From F22 sp963678855 (lineage in GTDB: Bacteria > Bacteroidota > Bacteroidia > Bacteroidales > Bacteroidaceae): DNA of 64,000 nucleotides. The translations under genes and the position numbers were made by a program. Below the pieces are notes generated by a model, which was given only the letters and a program-made list of their open reading frames with translations, did no database searches and was not told the DNA's origin. Below are positions 23,943 to 31,030 of the stretch, one piece after another. Location of the stretch: contig OY787448.1 of assembly GCA_963678855.1 (NCBI GenBank), positions 2,232,001-2,296,000 of the forward strand, read 5' to 3'. Within the stretch, counting starts at the first letter, position 1, and the number at the start of each line of letters is the position of its first letter.

Positions 23943-25346
23943 ATGGCCAATTATTTTACATCCCTGAAGGGATTTTCAAGACCTTTTTGGGTAGCAAACA
24001 CTGTGGAACTATTCGAACGCATGGCTTACTATGCCATCTTTATCGTTATCACACTGTATCTTTCAAACATTCTAGGCTTCAATGATGTAGAAGCCAGTAT
24101 GATTTCTGGACTATTCTCGGGAGGTTTGTACCTTCTACCAATGTTTACTGGGGCGTATGCCGATAAAATCGGTTTCCGCCAGTCTATGATATTGGCATTT
24201 ACCCTGTTGACTATCGGTTATCTTGGGCTAGGTGCATTGCCTACTTTTCTAGAAAGTGCTGGACTAGTGAGCTATGCTGGTGAACGTACGCAGTTTACTG
24301 GACTAATTGAGAGCTACGAGAAGTGGCTAATTACTCCTATCATGATTATCTTGATGATTGGTGGTAGTTTTATCAAGTCGATTATCTCGGGTTCTGTAGC
24401 TCGTGAGACCACTCCTGAAACACGTGCCAAAGGGTACGGTATCTTCTATATGATGGTCAATATCGGTGCCTTTACTGGTAAGACAGTTGTCGATCCATTG
24501 CGTACTGCACTAGGCGACAACGGATATATCTGGATCAACTATTTCAGTGCCACTATGACTTTCATCGCTTTGATTGCGATTGTGCTTTTCTACAAGTCGT
24601 CACATACAGAAGGTACTGGTAAGAGCATGAAAGAAATCGGTCAAGGTTTCGTGCGTGTGATGAGCAACGGCCGTCTATTGACGTTGATTCTTATCGTTAC
24701 TGGTTTCTGGATGGTCCAACACCAACTATATGCAACGATGCCTAAGTATGTGATTCGTATGGCTGGTGAAGCAGCTAAGCCAGGTTGGATTGCCAATGTC
24801 AATCCTTTGGTCGTAGTGCTTGCAGTAGGCACGGTGACACAGTTTATGTCTAAGTACAAAGCCCTGACATCTATCATGGTGGGTATGTGCTTGATTCCTA
24901 TTTCTGCCTTGTTGATGGCCATGGGTAATATGCTTGGTTCTGAGCCTATCCTTGGTATGTCTGCTATTACAGTGATGATGGTAGTAGGTATCGTGGTACA
25001 AGGACTTTCAGAGTGTTTTATCTCTCCTCGTTATCTAGAGTATTTCTCTTTCCAAGCGCCTAAGGGCGAAGAAGGTTTGTACCTTGGGTTTAGCCACTTG
25101 CACAGTTTCTTGTCATCTATCCTAGGTTTCGGATTGAGTGGATTCTTGTTGATGAAATATTGCCCAGACCCTAAGACTTTCGACACGCACGAGGCATGGG
25201 CAGCGGCTAGTACGCATGCACACTATATCTGGTTTGCTTTTGCAGCTATTGGTCTAGTTAGTGCGATTGCTTTGTTTGTCTTCTCGCATGTAACGGGTAA
25301 GATGGATGCAAAGAAAGAAGCCGAAACAGTAGAGGCTGAGGCGTAA
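23943..25346 (+). CDS. POT/PTR-like MFS transporter
   Basis: A 467-residue inner-membrane transporter with about 12-14 hydrophobic spans. Near the N-terminus NTVELFERMAYYA carries the ExxER motif of proton-coupled oligopeptide transporters, and KGYGIFYMMVNIGAFTGK matches the helix-4/5 region of that family (NIGA). It probably imports peptides with protons; the exact substrate is not readable. The C-terminal 25 residues are charged (KKEAETVEAEA) and cytoplasmic. It stands alone with a strong terminator at 25369-25406. Peptide import would suit an asaccharolytic, protein-using organism. Confidence 0.78.
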   Translation: MANYFTSLKGFSRPFWVANTVELFERMAYYAIFIVITLYLSNILGFNDVEASMISGLFSGGLYLLPMFTGAYADKIGFRQSMILAFTLLTIGYLGLGALPTFLESAGLVSYAGERTQFTGLIESYEKWLITPIMIILMIGGSFIKSIISGSVARETTPETRAKGYGIFYMMVNIGAFTGKTVVDPLRTALGDNGYIWINYFSATMTFIALIAIVLFYKSSHTEGTGKSMKEIGQGFVRVMSNGRLLTLILIVTGFWMVQHQLYATMPKYVIRMAGEAAKPGWIANVNPLVVVLAVGTVTQFMSKYKALTSIMVGMCLIPISALLMAMGNMLGSEPILGMSAITVMMVVGIVVQGLSECFISPRYLEYFSFQAPKGEEGLYLGFSHLHSFLSSILGFGLSGFLLMKYCPDPKTFDTHEAWAAASTHAHYIWFAFAAIGLVSAIALFVFSHVTGKMDAKKEAETVEAEA

Positions 25347-25368
25347 TAGCTGAGGCTTAATGATATAG

Positions 25369-25406
25369 AACTCGGGCATGGAATCAGGAGGTTCCATGCC
25401 CGAGTT
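25369..25406 (+). terminator. intrinsic terminator of the POT-like transporter
   Basis: A perfect 15-bp inverted repeat (arm AACTCGGGCATGGAA) with an 8-base loop, ending in TTT. It lies 22 bases after the stop codon. Confidence 0.85.
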
Positions 25407-25446
25407 TCTGTGTTGTGGAGTGTTGTGTCTTAAAGGTTTTTATTTG

Positions 25447-25495
25447 AGGCTTAGAAGTTGACATCTAAGGCTTAGATATTTGCATTTACGGCTTA
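25447..25495. repeat. 21-bp-period triplet of GGCTTA units
   Basis: AGGCTTA at 25447 and 25468, and CGGCTTA at 25489, are spaced exactly 21 bases. Only about 7-8 bases per unit are conserved; the rest differs. The stretch has no gene. It is the first of two such arrays in the 540-base gap 25347-25888. Confidence 0.65.
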
Positions 25496-25569
25496 AACAA
25501 AAATATATAAGATTTGAAATTAAACACCTGTTTTTTGACGTTTAAAAAGGGGAGTCAAGCGACCCCAAT

Positions 25570-25647
25570 ATTCTTGCCTTAAATCTTCAAATTTAAGGCA
25601 AGAATCCTGAGATTAAAGGCAAGAATTCAAACATTCAAGGCAGGAAG
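25570..25647. repeat. 21-bp-period array of AAGGCAAGAAT with one inverted copy
   Basis: AAGGCAAGAAT occurs at 25595 and 25616, and as AAGGCAGGAAG at 25637, each 21 bases apart. An inverted copy at 25570 pairs with the first to make a 15-bp perfect stem (arm ATTCTTGCCTTAAAT, 6-base loop). The layout, inverted pair plus direct repeats every two helical turns, recurs with other cores at 33413-33466. Confidence 0.7.
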
Positions 25648-25665
25648 TTTAGAGAAGCTTTTGAG

Positions 25666-25715
25666 AACTCGCTACTTGACTACGATAATTGATTATCAGA
25701 CTTAGGTAGCGAGTT
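25666..25715. repeat. two-tier inverted repeat before the hip operators
   Basis: AACTCGCTAC (25666-25675) pairs with GTAGCGAGTT (25706-25715). Inside it GATAAT-TG-ATTATC forms a smaller stem. No T-run follows. It may insulate the hip promoter from upstream transcription. Confidence 0.5.
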
Positions 25716-25745
25716 ATCGAAGGAGGGGAGAAAACACTGCGTTAT

Positions 25746-25886
25746 TATACCCGAATAGGTATAAAGAATGCTCTAATTACTAGTTTTATACCTTAAAGGG
25801 TATAAATCAAGTGCTAATGGTGATTTTTATACCCTTTGAGGTATAAAATCAAAGAAAACTCTTATATTTGTACCCAAACAGGTATA
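25746..25886 (+). promoter_or_regulatory. four TATACC-N6-GGTATA operators at 41-bp spacing, plus hip promoter
   Basis: Palindromic operators TATACC-N6-GGTATA start at 25746, 25787 and 25828, and TGTACC-N6-GGTATA starts at 25869. Every step is exactly 41 bases, so all lie on one face of the helix. The -7 box TATATTTG (25863-25870) overlaps the last operator, and hipB starts at 25889. This is how HipB-type repressors autoregulate: cooperative binding would close the promoter. The exact phasing over four copies is unusual and seen directly. Confidence 0.9.
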
Positions 25887-25888
25887 AT

Positions 25889-26110
25889 ATGGAACCACTA
25901 ACTATCCCCGAATATGTCAAGAAGATGCGTAAGGAACTTGAACTTACGCAAGTCGATTGTGCCCTAAAGGCAGGAGTCGGTCTGCGGTTCTTGCGTGAAC
26001 TAGAGCAAGGCAAAGCAAGTCTTCGACTAGATAAAGTGAATCAGATATTGAATCTATTTGGTGCAGAGGTTGGTCCTGTGCCCATGAAAAGAAAGGAGTT
26101 TGACCTATGA
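25889..26110 (+). CDS. hipB: HipB-type antitoxin/repressor
   Basis: A 73-residue DNA-binding protein with a Cro/C1-type HTH: MRKELELTQVDCALKAGVGLRFLRELEQGKASLRLDKVNQIL (about 12-55). It fits the short HipB proteins that repress their own operon and take part in neutralising the kinase toxin. The start at 25889 places it 3 bases after the last operator; a start 21 bases earlier lies inside the operator and was rejected. The stop overlaps the next start by 4 bases (ATGA), so expression is coupled to the two downstream genes. Confidence 0.88.
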   Translation: MEPLTIPEYVKKMRKELELTQVDCALKAGVGLRFLRELEQGKASLRLDKVNQILNLFGAEVGPVPMKRKEFDL

Positions 26111-26448
26111 AACAAGCACATATATATGTAGGTGACGTGTGGGCAGGTACTCTTATAGAAGGTGAGGATGGATATACTTTTCAATATACATCAGAATACC
26201 TATCTACTCCTGATGCTTTGCCTGTAAGTCTTACGTTGCCATTGACAGAAGAACCGTACAAAGATAAAGTGCTTTTCCCTTTCTTCGATGGATTGATTCC
26301 TGAAGGATGGTTGTTGCATCATGCTCAAAAGAATTATAAATTATCTCCTTTAGACCGTATGGGGCTATTATTGGCTTGCTGTAAAGATAGTATTGGAAAT
26401 GTGAGTGTTGTACCAGTAGATACAGGAAAGGAGAGCGACTATGAGTAA
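26107..26448 (+). CDS. hipS: HipA N-terminal-subdomain protein (HipS-like)
   Basis: A 113-residue protein equal to the N-terminal subdomain of HipA kinases. It has IYVGDVWAGTLIEGEDGYTFQYTSEYL, then PVSLTLPLTEEPYKDKVLFPFFDGLIPEGWLL, and RMGLLLACCKDSIGNV at the end. In three-gene HipBST systems this piece is a separate protein and is the main antitoxin of the kinase; that knowledge is from the E. coli system. Here it lies between hipB and the kinase with overlaps on both sides (4 and 8 bases). It is a separate gene and not a frameshift of a single HipA, because both reading frames have proper starts and stops. Confidence 0.85.
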   Translation: MKQAHIYVGDVWAGTLIEGEDGYTFQYTSEYLSTPDALPVSLTLPLTEEPYKDKVLFPFFDGLIPEGWLLHHAQKNYKLSPLDRMGLLLACCKDSIGNVSVVPVDTGKESDYE

Positions 26449-27388
26449 ATGTCTATATTGTTACAAAGAGCTTGAGGATGGACAAGTCTATTATCATCCT
26501 GCTTGTGCCAAGAAGCTATTTGGTAGTCCTGTTGTACCAGAACTGCCTTATACTCGAGATGATATTGAAGAACTAGCTGATGAAGTGGTAAGAAGCCAGA
26601 CAACTGTTACTGGGGTACAAGCTAAACTGTCGCTAGATGTCGAACAGGCAAAATCAAATGAACCGAAACGCTTTACAATTGTAGGGTTGTGGGGAAAGTA
26701 TATCCTAAAACCACAGACACCCTTATTTACTAGTTTGCCCGAAGTCGAAGACTTGACTATGCACTTGGCAGAGATTGCCAAGATTAAAGTAGTGCCACAT
26801 GGCTTAATCCCTTTTCAAGATGGGGAATTATGCTACATCACTCGCCGCATAGATAGAGCTGATGATGGCACCAAATATCCGATGGAAGATATGTGCCAAC
26901 TCACCGAAAGGCTTACTGAGTACAAGTATAAAGGCTCGTATGAACAGATAGCCAAACATATTCATAAATACGCAAAGATGCCAGTCTTTGACCTTGGTGC
27001 ATTCTGGGAAGTTGTTTTGTTTTCATGGTTGACGGGTAATGCTGATATGCATCTCAAGAACTTCTCATTATATAGTAAGCAGCAAGGAGAGTACAGCTTA
27101 ACTCCAGCCTACGACCTAGTATCTACGGCACTTGTGATGCCCGAAGATACCGAAGAACTAGCTTTGAATCTTTCTGGTAAAAAAAGAAAGCTCAAAAGAA
27201 AAGACTTTGAAACTGCTATGCAACAAAGTGGCATGAATGATAAGGCCATAGAGAACATCTTCAAACGTTTTATAGCTTGCCAACCTAAGTGGGAAGCCTT
27301 TATCCGCAACTCATTCTTGTCTTTGGAAATGCAAGAGCAATACATAGCAATTATCGCTGAAAGAATAGGACGATGTATCATTCAGTAA
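26441..27388 (+). CDS. hipT: HipT-like serine/threonine kinase toxin with Cys-rich N-terminus
   Basis: A 315-residue HipA-type kinase toxin. Family landmarks: the Gly-rich loop QTTVTGVQAKLSL (about 53-65), the ATP lysine in YILKP (Lys90), the catalytic loop TGNADMHLKNFSL (Asp202, Asn207) and the metal-binding Asp in AYDLVST (Asp225). HipA and HipT phosphorylate aminoacyl-tRNA synthetases and stop translation. Odd feature: a short N-terminal Cys-x2-Cys...His-x2-Cys cluster (Cys4, Cys7, His19, Cys22) that looks like a small zinc ribbon and is not in E. coli HipT. This form, with a separate HipS, is common in Bacteroidetes annotations. The overlap with hipS implies coupled translation. Confidence 0.87.
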   Translation: MSKCLYCYKELEDGQVYYHPACAKKLFGSPVVPELPYTRDDIEELADEVVRSQTTVTGVQAKLSLDVEQAKSNEPKRFTIVGLWGKYILKPQTPLFTSLPEVEDLTMHLAEIAKIKVVPHGLIPFQDGELCYITRRIDRADDGTKYPMEDMCQLTERLTEYKYKGSYEQIAKHIHKYAKMPVFDLGAFWEVVLFSWLTGNADMHLKNFSLYSKQQGEYSLTPAYDLVSTALVMPEDTEELALNLSGKKRKLKRKDFETAMQQSGMNDKAIENIFKRFIACQPKWEAFIRNSFLSLEMQEQYIAIIAERIGRCIIQ

Positions 27389-27405
27389 TCATCAAAATCT
27401 CCTTA

Positions 27406-27870
27406 CTACTTAATCTTATCCGCCAGCTCGTGCTGTCTATTCATGAAATAGACTCCATAGCATATCGCAGCAGTTACCACAAAGCCACCGATGGCATAAT
27501 AATTGATCTCTTCTCGTAGCGGAAAAATTAAATATGCTGGTACACTAAGAATGGCTAATCGACCCAGTATCTTCGCATATTTGGCTGTATAGTACTGTCT
27601 GAATACTCGATTATACTTTTCAACTGGCACATCAGGCGCCAATTCACGGAAGTAATTCTTTTGACCTATATATTCCTTTCTAATCCCTTGACCTACATAA
27701 TACCACATAAAAGACCAAGCAATAGGGAACAATAAAAGTAGATAACCGTCTCCTTTAAATTCATTAGCAAGGCTAAAGTCGGTATACACTGATTTAAGCG
27801 TAAAAGCAGTGACTACAAAGATATTCCACACGATGGTGGTGAGTAGTCCATAACGTACATGGTCTTTCAT
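27406..27870 (-). CDS. four-span membrane protein, unknown
   Basis: An unrecognised 154-residue membrane protein. Hydrophobic spans are at about 10-26, 43-60, 102-118 and 123-142. A polar loop (about 63-98, with KEYIGQKNYFRELAPDVPVEKYNRVF) joins the two pairs. It has no known motif. It starts 20 bases after the stop of the beta-barrel gene upstream on this strand, so it is likely in the same transcript and so in the same regulon. The convergent gap to hipT is only 17 bases. Confidence 0.7.
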   Translation of the reverse strand: MKDHVRYGLLTTIVWNIFVVTAFTLKSVYTDFSLANEFKGDGYLLLLFPIAWSFMWYYVGQGIRKEYIGQKNYFRELAPDVPVEKYNRVFRQYYTAKYAKILGRLAILSVPAYLIFPLREEINYYAIGGFVVTAAICYGVYFMNRQHELADKIK

Positions 27871-27890
27871 AGTTCTTTATTTTTGTGTGA

Positions 27891-30221
27891 TTACATTCGT
27901 CCTTTCTCAGCCTTGCCGGCACCTTTACCTTTATACTTGCTTCTTGTTTTATTGAAGGTATATGTGATGGCTAGTGATAAAGATCTGCTGTAATAATAAT
28001 TATCAGCACTTATCACAGCATCTTGGCAATAATTCGTAAATTTATTATGCCCTGTCGCAAAGATATCGTTTGCTTTGATTCGCAACCTTAATTGGTTGTT
28101 CAAAAATGATTTGTTCAATGCGATATCTACTCTACCACTTGGTCTCATATAGATGTTTTCTGTATGACCAGCTGTGTTGTAACGACCATCAACATACAGT
28201 ATATAGTCTTTAGGTAAAGTAAATCTATTTTGTAGTGAGAATTGTCCCATAGGGTGATTCAAGTTATAATGCTCTTCCATACTTGTTTTATCAAAGAACT
28301 GCTTAGATACACCAACTGAAAGAGTAGGGTTCCACCAATCAAATTTTGGTGTATATGTACCCATGATATTTACCGACTTTACTTTGTCTGCATTAAATGG
28401 CTTCACCAACAAGATATCTGGATTTATCTCATAACGTATATTGTCGAAGATAATAACATCTGTCTTGTGAATATAGTTGGCCATAAACTGAAAGTCTTTG
28501 TACATAGCCATCAACGAAAGGTCGTTGATGCGGGTTGGTTTCAGAAAAGGATTACCTGTCTCGTACAAATACTTATTGTTGTAACTAACGCCACTACGTA
28601 GCTGATGATAGCTTGGACGATTGGTCTTTTCTGAGTAACTCAACTGTATCGCCAGACTATTAATCGGAAAACTAAGCGATGCATTTGGATAGAAATGTAC
28701 AAATTTCTTACTCTGACTATCAAAGTGTACCCCATCTTCATAATAGTCATAAGCTGTGTGTTCGTAGCGCACACCTAGTCCGAATTGTACTTTCCCATAT
28801 TTTGCCTGATACTGCGCAAAGCCAGCATAAGTGTTCTCCTCTATTTTGTCTCTTGTATCATCAATCAAGTCAGTCTTATACAGGTTGGTATTATCTCGAC
28901 GACTATCTGTACACTCATGACCAACTTGAAGTGCTCCTTTCCATACTGGATAGCTCAAGACCAATTTGCTGGCATACAATTCACTCTCGACACCTGATGT
29001 TCTATCTACCTGAGTCGTGTTATTACTGTCCATACGGTCGACTTCAAAAGTATGCGTATCGCTGTCTTTCTTCTTCGAGAGGAAATCTACATCCCATTGA
29101 ATGCCTAATCGGCCTATTTTGCCATTATAGTAAGCTGAGACTGCATGATTGGGAACACTTTCTATATCCATCAACATGTTCAAATCGAAATGTTCTAAAG
29201 TAGTCGAGCCATTCAATATTTTAGTGTTTTGGTCACTAATTGTTCGCTGATACGGAGTTGCTTTAAGTATATACTTCGCACCGAATCTATGGTTTTCATT
29301 AAACTCGTAGTTAAAGCCCGCCTCACCTCTATAGTAGTTCGGTTTCACTACAAAATCGATATCCATATCTTGAACGATGATATCACTTTCTCCCATCCAC
29401 TGCGTGGTACTCATTTTTTGCTCTCCAGCTCGTGTCTTTTGGTACAAATACGCGTTTGCAAATACATCTAGTCCATGGTATCTATAATTGAGACTGACAT
29501 ATTGCGTACTTTCAGGTTTGTATCCCACTCCAGCCGTCGCTTGCATAATACCGCTAAGGCCATCTCCTTGCTTACGTTTGGTACGGATAATGATAACTGC
29601 TTGGTTTTCAGCTCCATACTTTGCACCAGGGTTATTGATGAGCTCTACTTTTTGAATGTCACTAGCGTCTAGCTGGGCAAGTTCGGATGTGTTTCTTACT
29701 ACTCGCCCATTGATATAAATAAGCGGTGTGCCTTTTCCAAAGACATGGAATGAACCATCAGAGCCAGATACCCCTGGAATTCTATTGAGTATATCATTGG
29801 CTGTACCGATGGTACTCAATAAAGTACCACTCACATTGGTGGTTAGTCCTGTAGGGTTGAGTTCAAATTTAGGAAGTTGCCCTTTGACAACCACTTCGCC
29901 TAGTTGCTTACTGGACAAAGGAAGAATGATATCTCCCAGTTGAGCTTGGTTACATGGGATGTATTTGGTTTGATGTCCCACGTAAGAGACTTTGACTAGC
30001 TCGTTTTTGTGCGGAGTGCCTTCTAGAGAAAACGAACCATCTTCTTGACTCACTGTTCCTTGGATAAATGCGGAATCTTGTTGATTGATTAGTACCACGT
30101 TAGCAAAGGGTACAGGTGTGTGCTTTGTGTCGATTATCTTTCCGATGATATTTTGTGCTAAGCAAGTGGTGGTTGCTATACAACTTATTGTAAGTGATAA
30201 AAGTACTTTTTCTTTCTTCAT
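27891..30221 (-). CDS. TonB-receptor-like outer-membrane beta-barrel protein
   Basis: A 776-residue outer-membrane protein. A signal peptide (MKKEKVLLSLTISC...CLAQ) precedes a carboxypeptidase-regulatory-like domain (about 22-105, GKIIDTKHTPVPFANVVLIN...YVGHQ). Next is a plug (about 110-215, VVVKGQLPKFELNPTGLTTNVSGT...RIPGVSGSDGSFHVFGKGTPLIYINGR) and a barrel of the OMP_b-brl_3 type ending YTFNKTRSKYKGKG. The ATG at 30221 was chosen because the signal peptide begins there and the promoter -7 box lies at 30270-30277; a longer frame to 30383 runs through the promoter. It belongs to the direct-repeat regulon. The ligand is unknown. Confidence 0.82.
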   Translation of the reverse strand: MKKEKVLLSLTISCIATTTCLAQNIIGKIIDTKHTPVPFANVVLINQQDSAFIQGTVSQEDGSFSLEGTPHKNELVKVSYVGHQTKYIPCNQAQLGDIILPLSSKQLGEVVVKGQLPKFELNPTGLTTNVSGTLLSTIGTANDILNRIPGVSGSDGSFHVFGKGTPLIYINGRVVRNTSELAQLDASDIQKVELINNPGAKYGAENQAVIIIRTKRKQGDGLSGIMQATAGVGYKPESTQYVSLNYRYHGLDVFANAYLYQKTRAGEQKMSTTQWMGESDIIVQDMDIDFVVKPNYYRGEAGFNYEFNENHRFGAKYILKATPYQRTISDQNTKILNGSTTLEHFDLNMLMDIESVPNHAVSAYYNGKIGRLGIQWDVDFLSKKKDSDTHTFEVDRMDSNNTTQVDRTSGVESELYASKLVLSYPVWKGALQVGHECTDSRRDNTNLYKTDLIDDTRDKIEENTYAGFAQYQAKYGKVQFGLGVRYEHTAYDYYEDGVHFDSQSKKFVHFYPNASLSFPINSLAIQLSYSEKTNRPSYHQLRSGVSYNNKYLYETGNPFLKPTRINDLSLMAMYKDFQFMANYIHKTDVIIFDNIRYEINPDILLVKPFNADKVKSVNIMGTYTPKFDWWNPTLSVGVSKQFFDKTSMEEHYNLNHPMGQFSLQNRFTLPKDYILYVDGRYNTAGHTENIYMRPSGRVDIALNKSFLNNQLRLRIKANDIFATGHNKFTNYCQDAVISADNYYYSRSLSLAITYTFNKTRSKYKGKGAGKAEKGRM

Positions 30222-30269
30222 TTTAGTGTATATATTTAGTTGAAGACCTGTGTTACCTATTATTGGATT

Positions 30270-30327
30270 CGAAGATACAACTTTTTTATGTACTTTATAC
30301 TGTTTTACTATTGACAAAAAGTACGCA
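30270..30327 (-). promoter_or_regulatory. direct-repeat activator site plus -7 box, upstream of 27891-30221
   Basis: On the minus strand TGCGTACTTTTTGTCAA (30311-30327) lies 49 bases before TATCTTCG (30270-30277), one mismatch to TAnnTTTG. Confidence 0.7.
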
Positions 30328-30401
30328 ATTTGCTTTTGGGCAAAAAAAATACCGCTCGTGCCAAGAAATGACACGTGCGACACTAATATATTCGCTCGAT
30401 A

Positions 30402-30794
30402 TTATTTACACTTACGAGTGTGAATCTCCTCTACGATCTCTTCTACTTCATATTCGCTAGAGATCTTCATTTTGCTTAAGATATCAAAATTATTTCTGAA
30501 TGTGATGACTGCACCTTCTCCATACCAGTGACTTTCGTATTCCACATCTTCTATTTTGTCCAATGCGATCATCTTATTCATATAGGCATTTTTGTTATAG
30601 ATATACTCGTCGCTGAGTTCTATTTTGTCTCTCATGAATCTAACAATAAGAAAAGTTGGTGCTATAAGTGGAAAAACGACATTCTCCCATGATTTAGGAG
30701 GTAGCAGGAAGAATATAACTGCTGATACACAAATCGCACATACTATAAGTAGTACTTTCACGATTTTCTTCGGTCTATAGATACTTGTTTTCAT
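30402..30794 (-). CDS. small membrane protein with bacterial PH-like tail, unknown
   Basis: A 130-residue protein. Two hydrophobic spans at about 12-32 and 38-52 are followed by a soluble C-terminal part of about 75 residues (ELSDEYIYNKNAYMNKMIALDKIEDVEYESHWYGEGAVITFRNN). That tail has the build of a bacterial PH-like domain after two membrane spans. It has no clear role. It belongs to the same regulon through the promoter at 30826-30884. It is transcribed toward the barrel gene that ends at 27891. Confidence 0.6.
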   Translation of the reverse strand: MKTSIYRPKKIVKVLLIVCAICVSAVIFFLLPPKSWENVVFPLIAPTFLIVRFMRDKIELSDEYIYNKNAYMNKMIALDKIEDVEYESHWYGEGAVITFRNNFDILSKMKISSEYEVEEIVEEIHTRKCK

Positions 30795-30825
30795 GTTATA
30801 TGTTTTTGATTTATTTTGTCACAAG

Positions 30826-30884
30826 CAAATATAGAAATAAGCAGTGAATTCAGCCCTAATAACTACTTGACAAAAACTTGACAC
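30826..30884 (-). promoter_or_regulatory. direct-repeat activator site plus -7 box, upstream of 30402-30794
   Basis: On the minus strand GTGTCAAGTTTTTGTCAA (about 30867-30884) is followed 49 bases later by TATATTTG (30826-30833). It is the left half of a divergent pair with 30930-30986, the same layout as at 1839-1973. Confidence 0.7.
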
Positions 30885-30929
30885 TTTCAGAAACAGTCTA
30901 TTTACCAGTAAAATCAAATATATTGAAAA

Positions 30930-30986
30930 TGCGTACTTTTTGTCAATTCATATTTATTCATTACATAGACAAAATTGCTACATTTG
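30930..30986 (+). promoter_or_regulatory. direct-repeat activator site plus -7 box of the SusC-like gene
   Basis: TGCGTACTTTTTGTCAA (30930-30946) is followed by TACATTTG at 30979-30986, 48 bases after the GCGTAC core. Confidence 0.75.
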
Positions 30987-31030
30987 TATAGAAAGATATA
31001 AATTATCAACAACTGTAAAATTAAATACAA

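Noticed and set aside
25447..25650. Possible CRISPR array
   Set aside because: Units are only about 7-11 bases conserved at 21-bp period, no constant 30-base repeat, no cas gene; the arrays are something else.
26107..27388. hipA broken by a frameshift
   Set aside because: Both pieces have their own start and stop and short overlaps, as in three-gene hipBST systems.
27891..30383. Longer start of the barrel protein at 30383
   Set aside because: It would place the promoter and direct-repeat element inside the coding region; the signal peptide begins at 30221.
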